The notes: generated by a model not told the origin, from the letters alone. Positions 24,779-33,520 are shown, numbered from the stretch's first letter. The stretch is 64,000 nucleotides of DNA from UTCHB3 sp002050155 (GCA_030584105.1 CP129491.1:1922001-1986000), one strand, 5' to 3'. Made by a program: numbers and translations.

Positions 24779-26116
24779 TCAGTACGATCTTCGTCTGGTT
24801 AACTTTCCGCCTTTCATAAAGCCGTCATAATGTCTCATCACCATCATCGAGTTAATCTGGATCATGGTGTCCAAAGCCACACCCACGACGATGAGCAAAC
24901 TTGTGCCTCCGAAAAATTGCGCAAATGTTGGGGCTACATTAAACCTTGAAACAAACGCAGGAAGTATCGCAACTATAGCTAAGAATATCGAACCCGGCAG
25001 GGTGATCTTCGTAAGGATGTTATCGATAAATTCAGAAGTCTGTTTTCCGGGTCTGATGCCGGGTATAAACCCACCCTGTCGTTTCATATTATCAGCAACT
25101 TCTTTCGGGTTGAATGCAATAGCCGTGTAGAAATAGGTGAAAAATATGATTACTAAGGCGTATATGAAAGAGTAAACAAACGATGTATAGTTAAAATGTT
25201 GAGCAATCGACTGAATAAACTCGCTGTCCGGGAAGAATGAAAGCAGCGTGTTCGGAATGAACATAATTGCCTGCGCAAAGATGATAGGCATAACACCCGC
25301 TGTGTTAACACGAAGCGGAATGTATTGCGTTACACCACCGTAAACTTTTCTTCCGACAACTCTTTTGGCATATTCAACCGGTATTCTTCTTGTACCCTGT
25401 GTTACTAAAACCACTCCTGCGATGATGAATACTAACAGGGTAAGAAGTATAAGTGAAACTATAAGATTTCCCCCGGCTTGAACCGACTGGTATTCAGCAC
25501 CAAGTGCGTAGGGAAGCCTGTCGATAATTCCAATAAAGATAATCAGCGAGATACCGTTTCCGATACCACGGTCGGTGATTTGTTCACCTAACCACATCAT
25601 AAAAATAGTACCCGCAGTTAAAATAAGCACCGACTGAATCGTCCAGAAGTAAGGATCGATTCCGGGAGCCAGAATTCCACCGCCGGCAGCGGTTTTATTC
25701 AGTGTAAATGTGGTTCCCCACGCCGTCAAACCGGCTATAAGCACGGTACCGATTCTTGTCCACTGGTTAATTTTCTTTCTTCCTTCTTCACCTTCCTGCT
25801 GAAGTTTAGCAATAGAAGGAAGTACTGCGCCTGCAAGCTGCAGAATAATTGATGCGGAGATGTACGGCATTATACCGAGTGCGAAAATAGCCGCATTGCG
25901 GAAAGCACCGCCCACAAACAGATCGTAGAGTCCGAACAAAGAGTCGCTGCCACCCTGTTGATCCATCGCCTGCTTCAACAGGTGACTGTCAACCCCGGGT
26001 AGTGCGATATGTGCACCAATTCTTACGATCAACAGTATAAAAAGAGTGTAAACTACCCTCTTTCTAAGCTCTTCGATCTTGATTATGTTTCTGATAACTT
26101 CTATAAAACGCTGCAT
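24779..26116 (-). CDS. secY: Preprotein translocase subunit SecY
   Basis: 445 residues, about ten membrane helices. Channel of the Sec translocon. ALPGVDS, FALGIMPYISASIILQL, the AYAKRVVGRK-like cytosolic loop with TQGTRRIPVEYAKRV, RQGGFIPGIRPGKQTSEFI and the C-terminal MRHYDGFMKGGKLTRRR are SecY hallmarks. Last but one group of the spc operon, after rplO. Confidence 0.97.
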   Translation of the reverse strand: MQRFIEVIRNIIKIEELRKRVVYTLFILLIVRIGAHIALPGVDSHLLKQAMDQQGGSDSLFGLYDLFVGGAFRNAAIFALGIMPYISASIILQLAGAVLPSIAKLQQEGEEGRKKINQWTRIGTVLIAGLTAWGTTFTLNKTAAGGGILAPGIDPYFWTIQSVLILTAGTIFMMWLGEQITDRGIGNGISLIIFIGIIDRLPYALGAEYQSVQAGGNLIVSLILLTLLVFIIAGVVLVTQGTRRIPVEYAKRVVGRKVYGGVTQYIPLRVNTAGVMPIIFAQAIMFIPNTLLSFFPDSEFIQSIAQHFNYTSFVYSFIYALVIIFFTYFYTAIAFNPKEVADNMKRQGGFIPGIRPGKQTSEFIDNILTKITLPGSIFLAIVAILPAFVSRFNVAPTFAQFFGGTSLLIVVGVALDTMIQINSMMVMRHYDGFMKGGKLTRRRSY

Positions 26117-26126
26117 TGATACTCAG

Positions 26127-26585
26127 TTAAATTTTTTCTGTTTTACCGCCGGCAGCTTCGATCTTTTCGATAGCCGACTTACTGAATTGGTGCCCTTTTA
26201 CGGTCACCGCAGAGGTGATTTCGCCACTTCCAAGAATTTTAACAGGCTGAGCGGCTTTAGAAATAACACCTGCCTGAAAGAGAACTTCGATTGTTACGGT
26301 GTTCTCATCCAACTTACCGGCATCGATAAGTTTTTGAATCTGGTAAAGGTTAACCGCCTGGTAGTGAATCTTAAAAGGAGGCGTAAAACCAAATTTAGGA
26401 ACGCGGCGTTGAATAGGCATCTGACCGCCCTCAAACCATGCTCTGCGTTTTGCACCGGAACGGGAAAGCTGCCCGTTCGAACCGCGTGTAGCTGTTTTTC
26501 CGTGCCCGGAACCTGAACCGCGCGCTACTCTTTTTTTCTTCTTAACAGCGCCTGCTGCGTATTTTAAATTGCTAAGGTAACTCAT
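26127..26585 (-). CDS. rplO: Ribosomal protein L15
   Basis: 152 residues. 50S protein with the Gly/Lys-rich N-terminus (RVARGSGSGHGKTATRGSNGQLSRSG) and ending in the conserved ITSAVTVKGHQFSKSAIEKIEAAGG. Between rpmD and secY. Confidence 0.97.
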   Translation of the reverse strand: MSYLSNLKYAAGAVKKKKRVARGSGSGHGKTATRGSNGQLSRSGAKRRAWFEGGQMPIQRRVPKFGFTPPFKIHYQAVNLYQIQKLIDAGKLDENTVTIEVLFQAGVISKAAQPVKILGSGEITSAVTVKGHQFSKSAIEKIEAAGGKTEKI

Positions 26586-26590
26586 CTTAA

Positions 26591-26773
26591 TTAATCCTGA
26601 ATTTCTTCCACTTTTACAAGGTGTGCTACTTTTCTTACCATACCTCTGATCTGAGGAGTGTCGGTGTGTTCCACAGTCCTGTGAGGTCTGCCAAGCCCAA
26701 GCGCTTCAATAGTAGCTTTTTGATCCTTGGGTCTGTCGATAACACTTTTTGTTTGTGTAATTTTTAATTTCAT
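26591..26773 (-). CDS. rpmD: Ribosomal protein L30
   Basis: 60 residues. MKLKITQTKSVIDRPKDQKATIEALGLGRPHRTVEHTDTPQIRGMVRKVAHLV matches bacterial L30 throughout. Between rpsE and rplO, as standard. Confidence 0.97.
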   Translation of the reverse strand: MKLKITQTKSVIDRPKDQKATIEALGLGRPHRTVEHTDTPQIRGMVRKVAHLVKVEEIQD

Positions 26774-26788
26774 CGGTCTGCCTTTATT

Positions 26789-27295
26789 CTATAAGGTGAA
26801 CATCTCTTTAACGGATAAGCCCCTCTGCGCTGCAACTTCATTAGCGCTTCTTAACTGAAGCAAGCCGGCCAAAGTTGCTTTCACCTGGTTGTGAGGGTTA
26901 CTTGACCCGAGTGACTTTGTGAGCACATCCTGTACACCTGCAGCCTCAAGCACCGCACGAACACCGCCGCCGGCAATCAGACCGGTTCCCGCAGTGCACG
27001 GTTTAAGAAGCACTTTGCCCGCCCCGTATTTGCCGGTTACTTCGTGAGAAACTGTGTGCGAGCCGATGTATATCTGATGCAGATTCTTACGGGCATCGTC
27101 TATTCCTTTTTGAATTGCGTCGGTAACCTCGTTAGCCTTTCCCAAACCAACGCCTACCAACCCGTTGCCGTTACCAACGACAACTATCGCGTTAAAGCCG
27201 AATCTTCTTCCGCCCTTAACTACCTTCGCAACGCGGTTAATGTGAACAACCTTCTCTTTAAGGCCGTCTGAACTTTGTGTTCTTGTGCTCTTCAA
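26789..27295 (-). CDS. rpsE: Ribosomal protein S5
   Basis: 168 residues. 30S protein for decoding accuracy. VVHINRVAKVVKGGRRFGFNAIVVVGNGNGLVG is the double-stranded RNA-binding domain, and GGGVRAVLEAAGVQDVLTKSLGSSNPHN follows. TTG start at 27295 with GGAG eight bases upstream. Unusually, a tRNA-Gln gene lies between it and rplR. Confidence 0.97.
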   Translation of the reverse strand: MKSTRTQSSDGLKEKVVHINRVAKVVKGGRRFGFNAIVVVGNGNGLVGVGLGKANEVTDAIQKGIDDARKNLHQIYIGSHTVSHEVTGKYGAGKVLLKPCTAGTGLIAGGGVRAVLEAAGVQDVLTKSLGSSNPHNQVKATLAGLLQLRSANEVAAQRGLSVKEMFTL

Positions 27296-27327
27296 ATTTT
27301 TAACTCCGTTTTTTCAATTTTTCTGTG

Positions 27328-27398
27328 CTGCCGAGGGAGGACTCGAACCTCCACATACGGCTCCAAAGGCCGCTGTCCTACCGTTAGACGACCCGGCA
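27328..27398 (-). tRNA. tRNA-Gln (anticodon TTG), embedded in the spc operon
   Basis: 71 bases. Acceptor stem TGCCGGG with CTCGGCA (one G-T pair), D arm with TAACGGTAGGA, anticodon stem GCGGC/GCCGT around loop CTTTGGA (anticodon TTG), T arm GGAGG-TTCGAGT-CCTCC, discriminator G, CCA not encoded. It begins 11 bases after the rplR stop and ends 32 bases before rpsE, on the same strand. RNase P and 3' processing would cut the operon mRNA here. Confidence 0.97.
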
Positions 27399-27409
27399 AA
27401 ATAACATTA

Positions 27410-27769
27410 CTAAAACTTAAGCCCGCCTTCTCTTAAGCCGTCGGCTAAAGCTTTCACACGCCCGTGATACTTGTAGCCGTTTCTGTCGAATACAACAGTT
27501 TCGATCTTCTTTTCAATCGCTTTTTTAGCAAGATATTCACCAACAACCTTCGAGCGGGCAGTCTTTCCGTTTGCCTTTTTCAGTTCGTCCTGAATATCTT
27601 TGGAAAGCGATGACCCTGCCAGAACAGTAGTGCCGGTCAGGTCGTCAATCAATTGAGCGTAAATCTGGTTCAGGCTACGGGTAACCGTCAGCCTTGGAAC
27701 TTCGGAAGTTCCCGAGATCTTTCCTCTGATCTTCCTTTTAATTCTTTCTCTGGAATTTTTCTTACTCAT
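27410..27769 (-). CDS. rplR: Ribosomal protein L18
   Basis: 119 residues. 5S rRNA-binding protein of the central protuberance. RIKRKIRGKISGTSEVPRLTVTRSLNQIYAQLIDDLTG and VFDRNGYKYHGRVKALADGLREGGLKF are diagnostic. The gene downstream is not rpsE directly but a tRNA-Gln gene. Confidence 0.97.
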   Translation of the reverse strand: MSKKNSRERIKRKIRGKISGTSEVPRLTVTRSLNQIYAQLIDDLTGTTVLAGSSLSKDIQDELKKANGKTARSKVVGEYLAKKAIEKKIETVVFDRNGYKYHGRVKALADGLREGGLKF

Positions 27770-27787
27770 AATATCTTAACTCCGCGG

Positions 27788-28330
27788 CTATTTCTTACCG
27801 GCAGTCTTACCGGCTTTTCTTCTGATAGTTTCGTTCGAATATTTAATACCTTTGCCTTTGTACGGTTCAGGTTTTTTCAGTGATCTGATCTTCGCAGCAA
27901 CTAAGCCAACCACTTCCTTGTTAATTCCGCTTACCACTAATTGCGTGGGGGTTGTTACCTGAACAGTAACACCTTCTGGCGGCATGAAGTAAATCGGGTG
28001 CGAAAACCCAAGAGCAAGCAGCACATTCTGATCCTTTGCTTCTGCTTTAAAACCAACACCTACAATATCCAGTGTTTTGGTGTATCCGTCGGTTACGCCC
28101 GTTACCATATTCTGAACGAGCGACCTCGTAAGCCCGTGCAGGGCTCTGCTTTCTTTCTGATCATCTTTCCTGGTAATAACCAGCGTGCCTTCTTCTTGCT
28201 TGATTTCGACAGCATCCGAGAACACCCGGCTAAGCTGCCCTTTCGGCCCTTTAACGGTCAATTCGCTACCGTTTATGGTAATCGAAACGCCATTCGGTAT
28301 CTCTACCGGTTTTTTTCCTATACGCGACAC
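27788..28330 (-). CDS. rplF: Ribosomal protein L6
   Basis: 180 residues, two L6 repeats; SRIGKKPVEIPNGVSITINGSELTVKGPKGQLSR at the start and PEPYKGKGIKYSNETIRRKAGKTAGKK at the end. Binds 23S rRNA near the factor-binding site. Between rpsH and rplR. Confidence 0.98.
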   Translation of the reverse strand: MSRIGKKPVEIPNGVSITINGSELTVKGPKGQLSRVFSDAVEIKQEEGTLVITRKDDQKESRALHGLTRSLVQNMVTGVTDGYTKTLDIVGVGFKAEAKDQNVLLALGFSHPIYFMPPEGVTVQVTTPTQLVVSGINKEVVGLVAAKIRSLKKPEPYKGKGIKYSNETIRRKAGKTAGKK

Positions 28331-28353
28331 TTTATCTTGCTCCGTTTATGATA

Positions 28354-28749
28354 TTACCAAATATAGCAGAGTACCTCGCCGCCAACTTTGTCACGGCGTG
28401 CCTGCTTATCTGTCATTATTCCGCTTGAAGTTGAAAGAACCGCAATTCCGTAGCCGTTAAGTACTCGCGGAAGTTTATCCACGGACTTGTAAACCCGAAG
28501 CCCGGGCCTGCTGATTTTCTTCAAACCTGTAATAGCGGATTTGCCCTGCGAATATCTCAAAAGTATTCTGAGGACATTCTGCTTGTTATCAGGGATAACT
28601 TCAAAATCGTAAATATAGCCGTATTTCTTAAGAAGTTCGGCAATGGCTACTTTCATGTTAGATGAAGGGAGTTCAACTCTTCTCTTGTTAGCCTTAATTG
28701 CGTTTCTTAATCTGGTTAAGAAATCAGCTATGGGGTCTGACATTGTCAT
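28354..28749 (-). CDS. rpsH: Ribosomal protein S8
   Basis: 131 residues. Central-domain 16S rRNA binder; DPIADFLTRLRNAIKANKRRVELPSSNMK, and VLSTSSGIMTDKQARRDKVGGEVLCYIW at the C-terminus. S8 represses the spc operon in E. coli; no equivalent hairpin was identified here. Confidence 0.98.
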   Translation of the reverse strand: MTMSDPIADFLTRLRNAIKANKRRVELPSSNMKVAIAELLKKYGYIYDFEVIPDNKQNVLRILLRYSQGKSAITGLKKISRPGLRVYKSVDKLPRVLNGYGIAVLSTSSGIMTDKQARRDKVGGEVLCYIW

Positions 28750-28766
28750 ATTTTACAAATCTCCTT

Positions 28767-29036
28767 TTACCAACTTGATTTCTTCACGCCGGGTATTTCA
28801 CCGCGTAAAGCCTTCTCTCTGAAAACAAGCCTGGAAACACCAAACTTTCTGTAATAACCTCTTGCTCTGCCGGTCATCATGCACCTGTTGTGCAGCCTAA
28901 CGGGCGAAGAGTTCTTCGGCAGCTTCTGAAGGGCTTCCCAGTCACCGGCTGCTTTAAGTTCTTCCCTTAACTTTCTGTATTTTTCAGAGAGTTTCACTCT
29001 CTTGTCTTCTCTGGCTATCAAGCTTTTTCTTGCCAT
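28767..29036 (-). CDS. rpsN: Ribosomal protein S14 (zinc-independent form)
   Basis: 89 residues. The long form without the CxxC zinc motif: MARKSLIAREDKRVKLSEKYRKLREELK, then SPVRLHNRCMMTGRARGYYRKFGVSRLVFREKALRGEIPGVKKSSW. Between rplE and rpsH. Confidence 0.98.
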   Translation of the reverse strand: MARKSLIAREDKRVKLSEKYRKLREELKAAGDWEALQKLPKNSSPVRLHNRCMMTGRARGYYRKFGVSRLVFREKALRGEIPGVKKSSW

Positions 29037-29060
29037 TAATAAAACCTCGGTTTACCTTTT

Positions 29061-29693
29061 TTAGTTACCTTTTTTTCTGAATGGGAATCCAAACGCAGAA
29101 AGAAGTTCGAAAGCTTCCGCATCAGTTTTTGCGCTTGTTACTATTGTAATGTCCATTCCCAAAATTCTTGTTACTTTATCAACATCAATCTCCGGAAAAA
29201 CAATCTGCTCTTTCACACCAAAAGTGTAGTTCCCTCTGCCGTCGAAAGATTTATCGGAAAGCCCTCTAAAGTCTCTTACACGAGGAAGAGCAATGTTTAT
29301 CAGCCTGTCGAAAAATTCGTACATCCTGTCCCTTCTTAAAGTGACTTTTGCACCGACATTCATCCCGGCTCTTAACTTGAAGTTAGAAATCGCCTGCCTG
29401 GCTTTTCTTATAGTAGGTTTTTGCCCTGTAAAAGCCTCTAAATGTATAACGGCTTCTTCCAGAATTTTCGGGTCTGCGATTGCATCGCCAACACCCATAT
29501 TTACAACAACTTTCTGAAGCCTCGGAACTTGCATTACATTCTTATACTGAAACTTAGCCGTGAGCGCAGGTATCACATCTTTCTTGTAGTATTCAAAAAG
29601 GCGCGTTGGTATCTTTCCTGCCGGTTCAGCACTTTCAGCAACCGCCGCCTTTTTTTCCTTAACTTCAGGTTTCTTTTTAGTTTTTTCTGCCAT
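29061..29693 (-). CDS. rplE: Ribosomal protein L5 with N-terminal extension
   Basis: 210 residues. 5S rRNA binder. The L5 core begins at RLFEYYKKDVIPALTAKFQYKNVMQVPRLQKVVVNMGVGDA and includes GQKPTIRKARQAISNFKLRAGM. It is preceded by about 30 Lys/Glu/Ala-rich residues absent from E. coli L5. Low-complexity tails like this are also seen on L17 and IF2 here. Confidence 0.97.
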   Translation of the reverse strand: MAEKTKKKPEVKEKKAAVAESAEPAGKIPTRLFEYYKKDVIPALTAKFQYKNVMQVPRLQKVVVNMGVGDAIADPKILEEAVIHLEAFTGQKPTIRKARQAISNFKLRAGMNVGAKVTLRRDRMYEFFDRLINIALPRVRDFRGLSDKSFDGRGNYTFGVKEQIVFPEIDVDKVTRILGMDITIVTSAKTDAEAFELLSAFGFPFRKKGN

Positions 29694-29715
29694 TTCTTAA
29701 ACCTTGGTCCTTACT

Positions 29716-30048
29716 TTATATCATTTCACCACTTTTAACACTGATGCGGACAATCTTTTCTTTACCGGTTTTCTCATCCACTATCAGTTTTCCTCCCAGG
29801 CGCGTACCGGTGCCGGTTTTGGCATCAATAAGCATCACATTCGAAAGATGAATTGGCGCTTCTTTCTCAATTATGCCACCCTGCGGGTTCGTCTGGTTGG
29901 GTTTTGTGTGTCTTTTTCTTAAGTTGACTCCCTCAACGATGATTCGTTCGGTCTTCTTAAAAATTTTAAGGATTCTGCCTGTTGAACCTTTATCGTTACC
30001 GGAAATAACAACAACTTTATCATTCTTTTTAAGGTGTATCTTGGTCAT
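29716..30048 (-). CDS. rplX: Ribosomal protein L24
   Basis: 110 residues with an N-terminal KOW motif (KNDKVVVISGNDKGSTGRILKIFKKTERIIVEGVNLRKRHTKP). Assembly initiator of the 50S subunit. Between rplN and rplE. Confidence 0.98.
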   Translation of the reverse strand: MTKIHLKKNDKVVVISGNDKGSTGRILKIFKKTERIIVEGVNLRKRHTKPNQTNPQGGIIEKEAPIHLSNVMLIDAKTGTGTRLGGKLIVDEKTGKEKIVRISVKSGEMI

Positions 30049-30056
30049 ATTCTCCT

Positions 30057-30425
30057 CTATAACACTTCAGGTGCCAAAGAGACGATCTTCATATAGTTTC
30101 GCTCTCTTAGCTCTCTGGCTACGGGTCCGAAAATACGGGTACCTTTTGGTTCGCCTTGTGCGTTCAGTAAAACGGCAGCGTTCTCGTCAAAACGGATGTA
30201 CGACCCGTCCCTACGGCGAACTTCTTTTTTAGTTCTGACGATCACCGCTTTTGAGACATCACCTTTCTTCACGCCCGCATTAGGCATAGCCGCTTTCACG
30301 GAAACAACGATGAGGTCACCAACGCCGGCGTACCTTCTGTTGCTGCCACCGAGCACCCGGATACATTTTAATCTTTTAGCGCCTGAATTATCGGCTGCTA
30401 CTAAACTGGTTTCTTCCTGAATCAT
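30057..30425 (-). CDS. rplN: Ribosomal protein L14
   Basis: 122 residues, the universal length. MIQEETSLVAADNSGAKRLKCIRVLGGSNRRYAGVGDLIVVSVK and GTRIFGPVARELRERNYMKIVSLAPEVL are complete. Forms an inter-subunit bridge. Confidence 0.98.
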   Translation of the reverse strand: MIQEETSLVAADNSGAKRLKCIRVLGGSNRRYAGVGDLIVVSVKAAMPNAGVKKGDVSKAVIVRTKKEVRRRDGSYIRFDENAAVLLNAQGEPKGTRIFGPVARELRERNYMKIVSLAPEVL

Positions 30426-30446
30426 TTTCTTTTCTCCGGTAAAAAA

Positions 30447-30701
30447 CTACTTTGCTTTAATCAAAGTTTCAACTAAACGCCACCTCTTGTGCCTGCTCAG
30501 AGGGCGGGTTTCCATAATTTTAACTATATCACCCGGCTTGCACTCGTTGCCGGAGTCGTGTGCCATAAGTTTGGTAGTATTTCTGTAATACTTTTTATAG
30601 ATCGGGTGCGCAACTCTTCTTTCAATAGCTACGACGATGGTTTTATCCATCTTGTTGCTTACAACTTTACCGATCCTTGTTTTTCTTCTTTTTCTTTCCA
30701 T
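30447..30701 (-). CDS. rpsQ: Ribosomal protein S17
   Basis: 84 residues, OB fold: RKTRIGKVVSNKMDKTIVVAIERRVAHPIYKKYYRNTTKLMAHD, ending ETRPLSRHKRWRLVETLIKAK. Between rpmC and rplN. Confidence 0.98.
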   Translation of the reverse strand: MERKRRKTRIGKVVSNKMDKTIVVAIERRVAHPIYKKYYRNTTKLMAHDSGNECKPGDIVKIMETRPLSRHKRWRLVETLIKAK

Positions 30702-30721
30702 TATTTAATAAGCTCCCGGTC

Positions 30722-30928
30722 TTAATTATTCACTGAGCTTTTGCTCTCACGCTCTTTTTTTATTGTTAAGATGCGTGCAATGGTTTTTTTTGTGTTTTTA
30801 ATAGCAGCAGGGTTAGCCTCTTGCTTCAAAGCGTTTCTGAACTTCAGGTTCGTCAGCGCCTCGATGCTGTCGGCAAGTGTTGTTTCAAGCTCTTTCGGGG
30901 AAAGCTCTCTGATTTCTTTCATCTTCAT
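30722..30928 (-). CDS. rpmC: Ribosomal protein L29
   Basis: 68 residues, two long helices: MKMKEIRELSPKELETTLADSIEALTNLKFRNALKQEANPAAIKNTKKTIARILTI. Located at the peptide exit tunnel. Between rplP and rpsQ. Confidence 0.97.
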   Translation of the reverse strand: MKMKEIRELSPKELETTLADSIEALTNLKFRNALKQEANPAAIKNTKKTIARILTIKKERESKSSVNN

Positions 30929-30940
30929 CTTAAAGGCTCC

Positions 30941-31357
30941 TTATTCATAATCCGGTCTTGAAACGACCTTAGTTTTAATCGGGAGTTTGTAAGAACAAGT
31001 GTTCAGCGCTTCGCGTGCAACCTCTTGAGAAACCCCGGAGACTTCGAACATAATTCTGCCCGGTTTAACAACAGCCACCCAGAACTCGGGCGCTCCCTTA
31101 CCTTTACCCATCCTGGTTTCCAACGGTTTCTTGGAAACAGGCTTGTCAGGGAATATTCTGATCCAAACCTTACCGTCTCTTTTCATTTTTCTGGAAAGAG
31201 TAATACGGCAAGCTTCGATCTGCCGGCTGGTTATCCAGGCCGGTTCGAGAGCCTTCAGACCAAAATCGCCGAATGCAACCGAAGAACCCCTGTGGGCTTT
31301 GCCGGTCATCCGCCCTCTTTGGGCTCTCCTGAACTTAACTCTTTTTGGCATTAACAT
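30941..31357 (-). CDS. rplP: Ribosomal protein L16
   Basis: 138 residues. MLMPKRVKFRRAQRGRMTGKAHRGSSVAFGDFGLKALEPAWITSRQIEACRI is typical, and GKGKGAPEFWVAVVKPGRIMFEVSGV follows. Organises the A site. The start MLMPKRV agrees with the family, so the ATG at 31357 is kept. Confidence 0.98.
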   Translation of the reverse strand: MLMPKRVKFRRAQRGRMTGKAHRGSSVAFGDFGLKALEPAWITSRQIEACRITLSRKMKRDGKVWIRIFPDKPVSKKPLETRMGKGKGAPEFWVAVVKPGRIMFEVSGVSQEVAREALNTCSYKLPIKTKVVSRPDYE

Positions 31358-31375
31358 CTTAGCAATCTCCGAATT

Positions 31376-32017
31376 TTAGTCTGATACTCTTTTACCTAAG
31401 ATCTCGCCGCGGCAAATCCATACTTTAACGCCTATCGAGCCATAAATGGTCTCTGCTCTGCCGTTAGCGTAATCGATATCCGATCTTAAGGTGTGAAGTG
31501 GTGTTCTGCCCTCTTTATACTGCTCGGTTCTCGCCATTTCAGCACCGCCTAACCTGCCGGAGCACATGATCTTAATTCCTTCACCACCACCTTTAATAGT
31601 GGTGGAAAGCGCAGTTTTCATCGCTCTTCTGAAAGATATTCTTCCTTCCAACTGGCGGGCAACATTCTCAGCCACCAAAGCAGCGTCTAACTCAGGCTTT
31701 TTAATCTCGTTTACCTGAACTTTAACATCCTTCGCAAACTGTAACTTAAGCTCTTCTTCAAGTTTTTGAATATCCTGACCACTCTTACCGATTACCAAGC
31801 CGGGCTTAGCAGTATGAATGGTTACAATAACATTCTTTGTGGTTCTGTCTATTACAATTCTGGAAACAGCAGCGCTTCTCAGCCTTGTTTTCACATAAGT
31901 ACGAATATCGTTATCTTCTTTAAGTTTCGGGGCATAGCTCTTCTTTTCGAACCAGTTAGATTCCCATCCTCTGATGATTCCAACTCTCACCCCGATTGGG
32001 TGCGTTTTTTGACCCAA
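31376..32017 (-). CDS. rpsC: Ribosomal protein S3
   Basis: 213 residues. MGQKTHPIGVRVGIIRGWESNWF, a KH domain (GLVIGKSGQDIQKLEEEL) and the C-terminal IMCSGRLGGAEMARTEQYKEGRTPLHTLRSDIDYA. mRNA entry-channel protein. Separated from rplV by one base. Confidence 0.98.
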   Translation of the reverse strand: MGQKTHPIGVRVGIIRGWESNWFEKKSYAPKLKEDNDIRTYVKTRLRSAAVSRIVIDRTTKNVIVTIHTAKPGLVIGKSGQDIQKLEEELKLQFAKDVKVQVNEIKKPELDAALVAENVARQLEGRISFRRAMKTALSTTIKGGGEGIKIMCSGRLGGAEMARTEQYKEGRTPLHTLRSDIDYANGRAETIYGSIGVKVWICRGEILGKRVSD

Positions 32018-32018
32018 G

Positions 32019-32387
32019 TTAAGCCTCCTGTTCTACTTCTACGAATTGATTGGTTTTAACCACCACGGTTAAATGGCACATCCTCTTGCGAACGCGGTAT
32101 GCGCGCCCCATCGGTGCCGGCAGTATCCGCTTCATCGAAGGTCCGTTGTTTACGAATATCTCTTTGATGAATACACTCTCGGGTTGTATTCTTGCTTCTT
32201 CATTGTTATTGATCAGGTTCGAAACTGCTGATTTTATAACCTTCAAAACATTCTTAGAAGCATGTTTAGGCTGAAACTGGAGTGACTCCATCGCCTTCAC
32301 TGCGTTCATTCCCCTTACGAGGTCAACCACTAATCTCATCTTTCTGGGCGATGACGGGATAAATTTATATGTTGCTCTGGCTTCCAT
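32019..32387 (-). CDS. rplV: Ribosomal protein L22
   Basis: 122 residues. YKFIPSSPRKMRLVVDLVRGMNAVKAMESLQFQPKHASKNVLKVIKSAVSNLINN, then the tunnel-lining hairpin with GPSMKRILPAPMGRAYRVRKRMCHLTVVV. Between rpsS and rpsC. Confidence 0.98.
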   Translation of the reverse strand: MEARATYKFIPSSPRKMRLVVDLVRGMNAVKAMESLQFQPKHASKNVLKVIKSAVSNLINNNEEARIQPESVFIKEIFVNNGPSMKRILPAPMGRAYRVRKRMCHLTVVVKTNQFVEVEQEA

Positions 32388-32395
32388 TTTATCTC

Positions 32396-32683
32396 CTATC
32401 TGGCTCTTGAGGCTTTTTCAGCTTTTGTTCCCGGGTGACCCCTGAAAATGCGCGTAGGGGCAAATTCACCGAACTTATGACCTACCATATTCTCCGTCAC
32501 ATATACCGGAATCATCTTGTTCCCGTTGTGAACTGCTATAGTCTGCCCGATAAAATCCGGGGTGATCATAGAAGCACGCGACCAGGTCTTGATTATCTTT
32601 TTCTGACCTGACTCGTTTAGCTGCTGCACTTTTTTCAATAGCTTATAGTGAATAAATGGGCCCTTTTTAATCGATCTTGGCAT
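32396..32683 (-). CDS. rpsS: Ribosomal protein S19
   Basis: 95 residues. MPRSIKKGPFIHYKLLKKVQ, TWSRASMITPDFIGQTIAVHNGNKMIPVYVTENMVGHKFGEFAPTRIFRGH. 30S head protein. Between rplB and rplV. Confidence 0.98.
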   Translation of the reverse strand: MPRSIKKGPFIHYKLLKKVQQLNESGQKKIIKTWSRASMITPDFIGQTIAVHNGNKMIPVYVTENMVGHKFGEFAPTRIFRGHPGTKAEKASRAR

Positions 32684-32695
32684 ACTTACTCTCTA

Positions 32696-33520
32696 CTACT
32701 TTCTGCGTTTTACAATAAATTTGTTCGATGGGTTCTTACGCTTGCGCGTCTTAAGACCTTTAGCAGCCTGCCCCCATGGCGAAACCGGGTGACCGCCACC
32801 GGAGGTCTTACCCTCGCCGCCACCCATCGGGTGATCTACCGGGTTCTTTGCAACACCTCTGGAGTATGGGCGCCTGCCTAACCATCTTGAACGCCCCGCT
32901 TTCCCTAAGCTGATGTTCTCGTGGTCAGAGTTTCCTACTACTCCGTAGGTCGCCATACATTCAACTTTAACCATCCTAACCTCCCCGGAAGGAAGTTTGA
33001 GGGTTGCCATTTCCTTTTCTCTTGCAACAAGCTGAATCGAAGAGCCCGCACTTCTTGCGAGTTGCCCGCCTTTACCGGGGCGCAATTCAACATTGTGTAT
33101 AAAACTTCCTACAGGTATCTCTTTAAGCGGAAGTGCGTTACCTACTTTAATCTCCGATCCTGAACCGGAAACAACTTTCTGACCAACCTTAATGCCGGCA
33201 GGCGCAAGTATGTATCTCTTTTCGCCGTCTTCGTAGTGTAACAGTGCAATTCTGCAGGTGCGGTTCGGGTCGTATTCTATAGATACTACCTTACCGGGAA
33301 CACCAAACTTGTTCCTCTTAAAGTCAATTATCCTGTATTGTCTTTTATGCCCACCGCCTCTGTGCCTGGCGGTAATGCGGCCTAAATTGTTTCTGCCGCC
33401 CGATCTGTCCAATGGGAGAAGTAACGACTTCTCCGGTTTGGATTTAGTTATCTCGGTAAACGCCGAGACAGATCTGAACCTTGTGCCGGGTGAAGTGGGC
33501 TTATATTTTCTTATTGCCAT
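32696..33520 (-). CDS. rplB: Ribosomal protein L2
   Basis: 274 residues. Peptidyl-transferase-centre protein. The hallmark C-terminal segment with NPVDHPMGGGEGKTSGGGHPVSPWG and the conserved His is intact, as is RHRGGGHKRQYRIIDFKR. Between rplW and rpsS. Confidence 0.98.
   Translation of the reverse strand: MAIRKYKPTSPGTRFRSVSAFTEITKSKPEKSLLLPLDRSGGRNNLGRITARHRGGGHKRQYRIIDFKRNKFGVPGKVVSIEYDPNRTCRIALLHYEDGEKRYILAPAGIKVGQKVVSGSGSEIKVGNALPLKEIPVGSFIHNVELRPGKGGQLARSAGSSIQLVAREKEMATLKLPSGEVRMVKVECMATYGVVGNSDHENISLGKAGRSRWLGRRPYSRGVAKNPVDHPMGGGEGKTSGGGHPVSPWGQAAKGLKTRKRKNPSNKFIVKRRK

Noticed and set aside
28357..28376. TATATTTG on the minus strand near the rpsH stop as an internal promoter for rplF
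   Set aside because: The octamer is explained by the conserved C-terminal codons CYIW of S8, and the upstream TTG spacing is 17, not 20.
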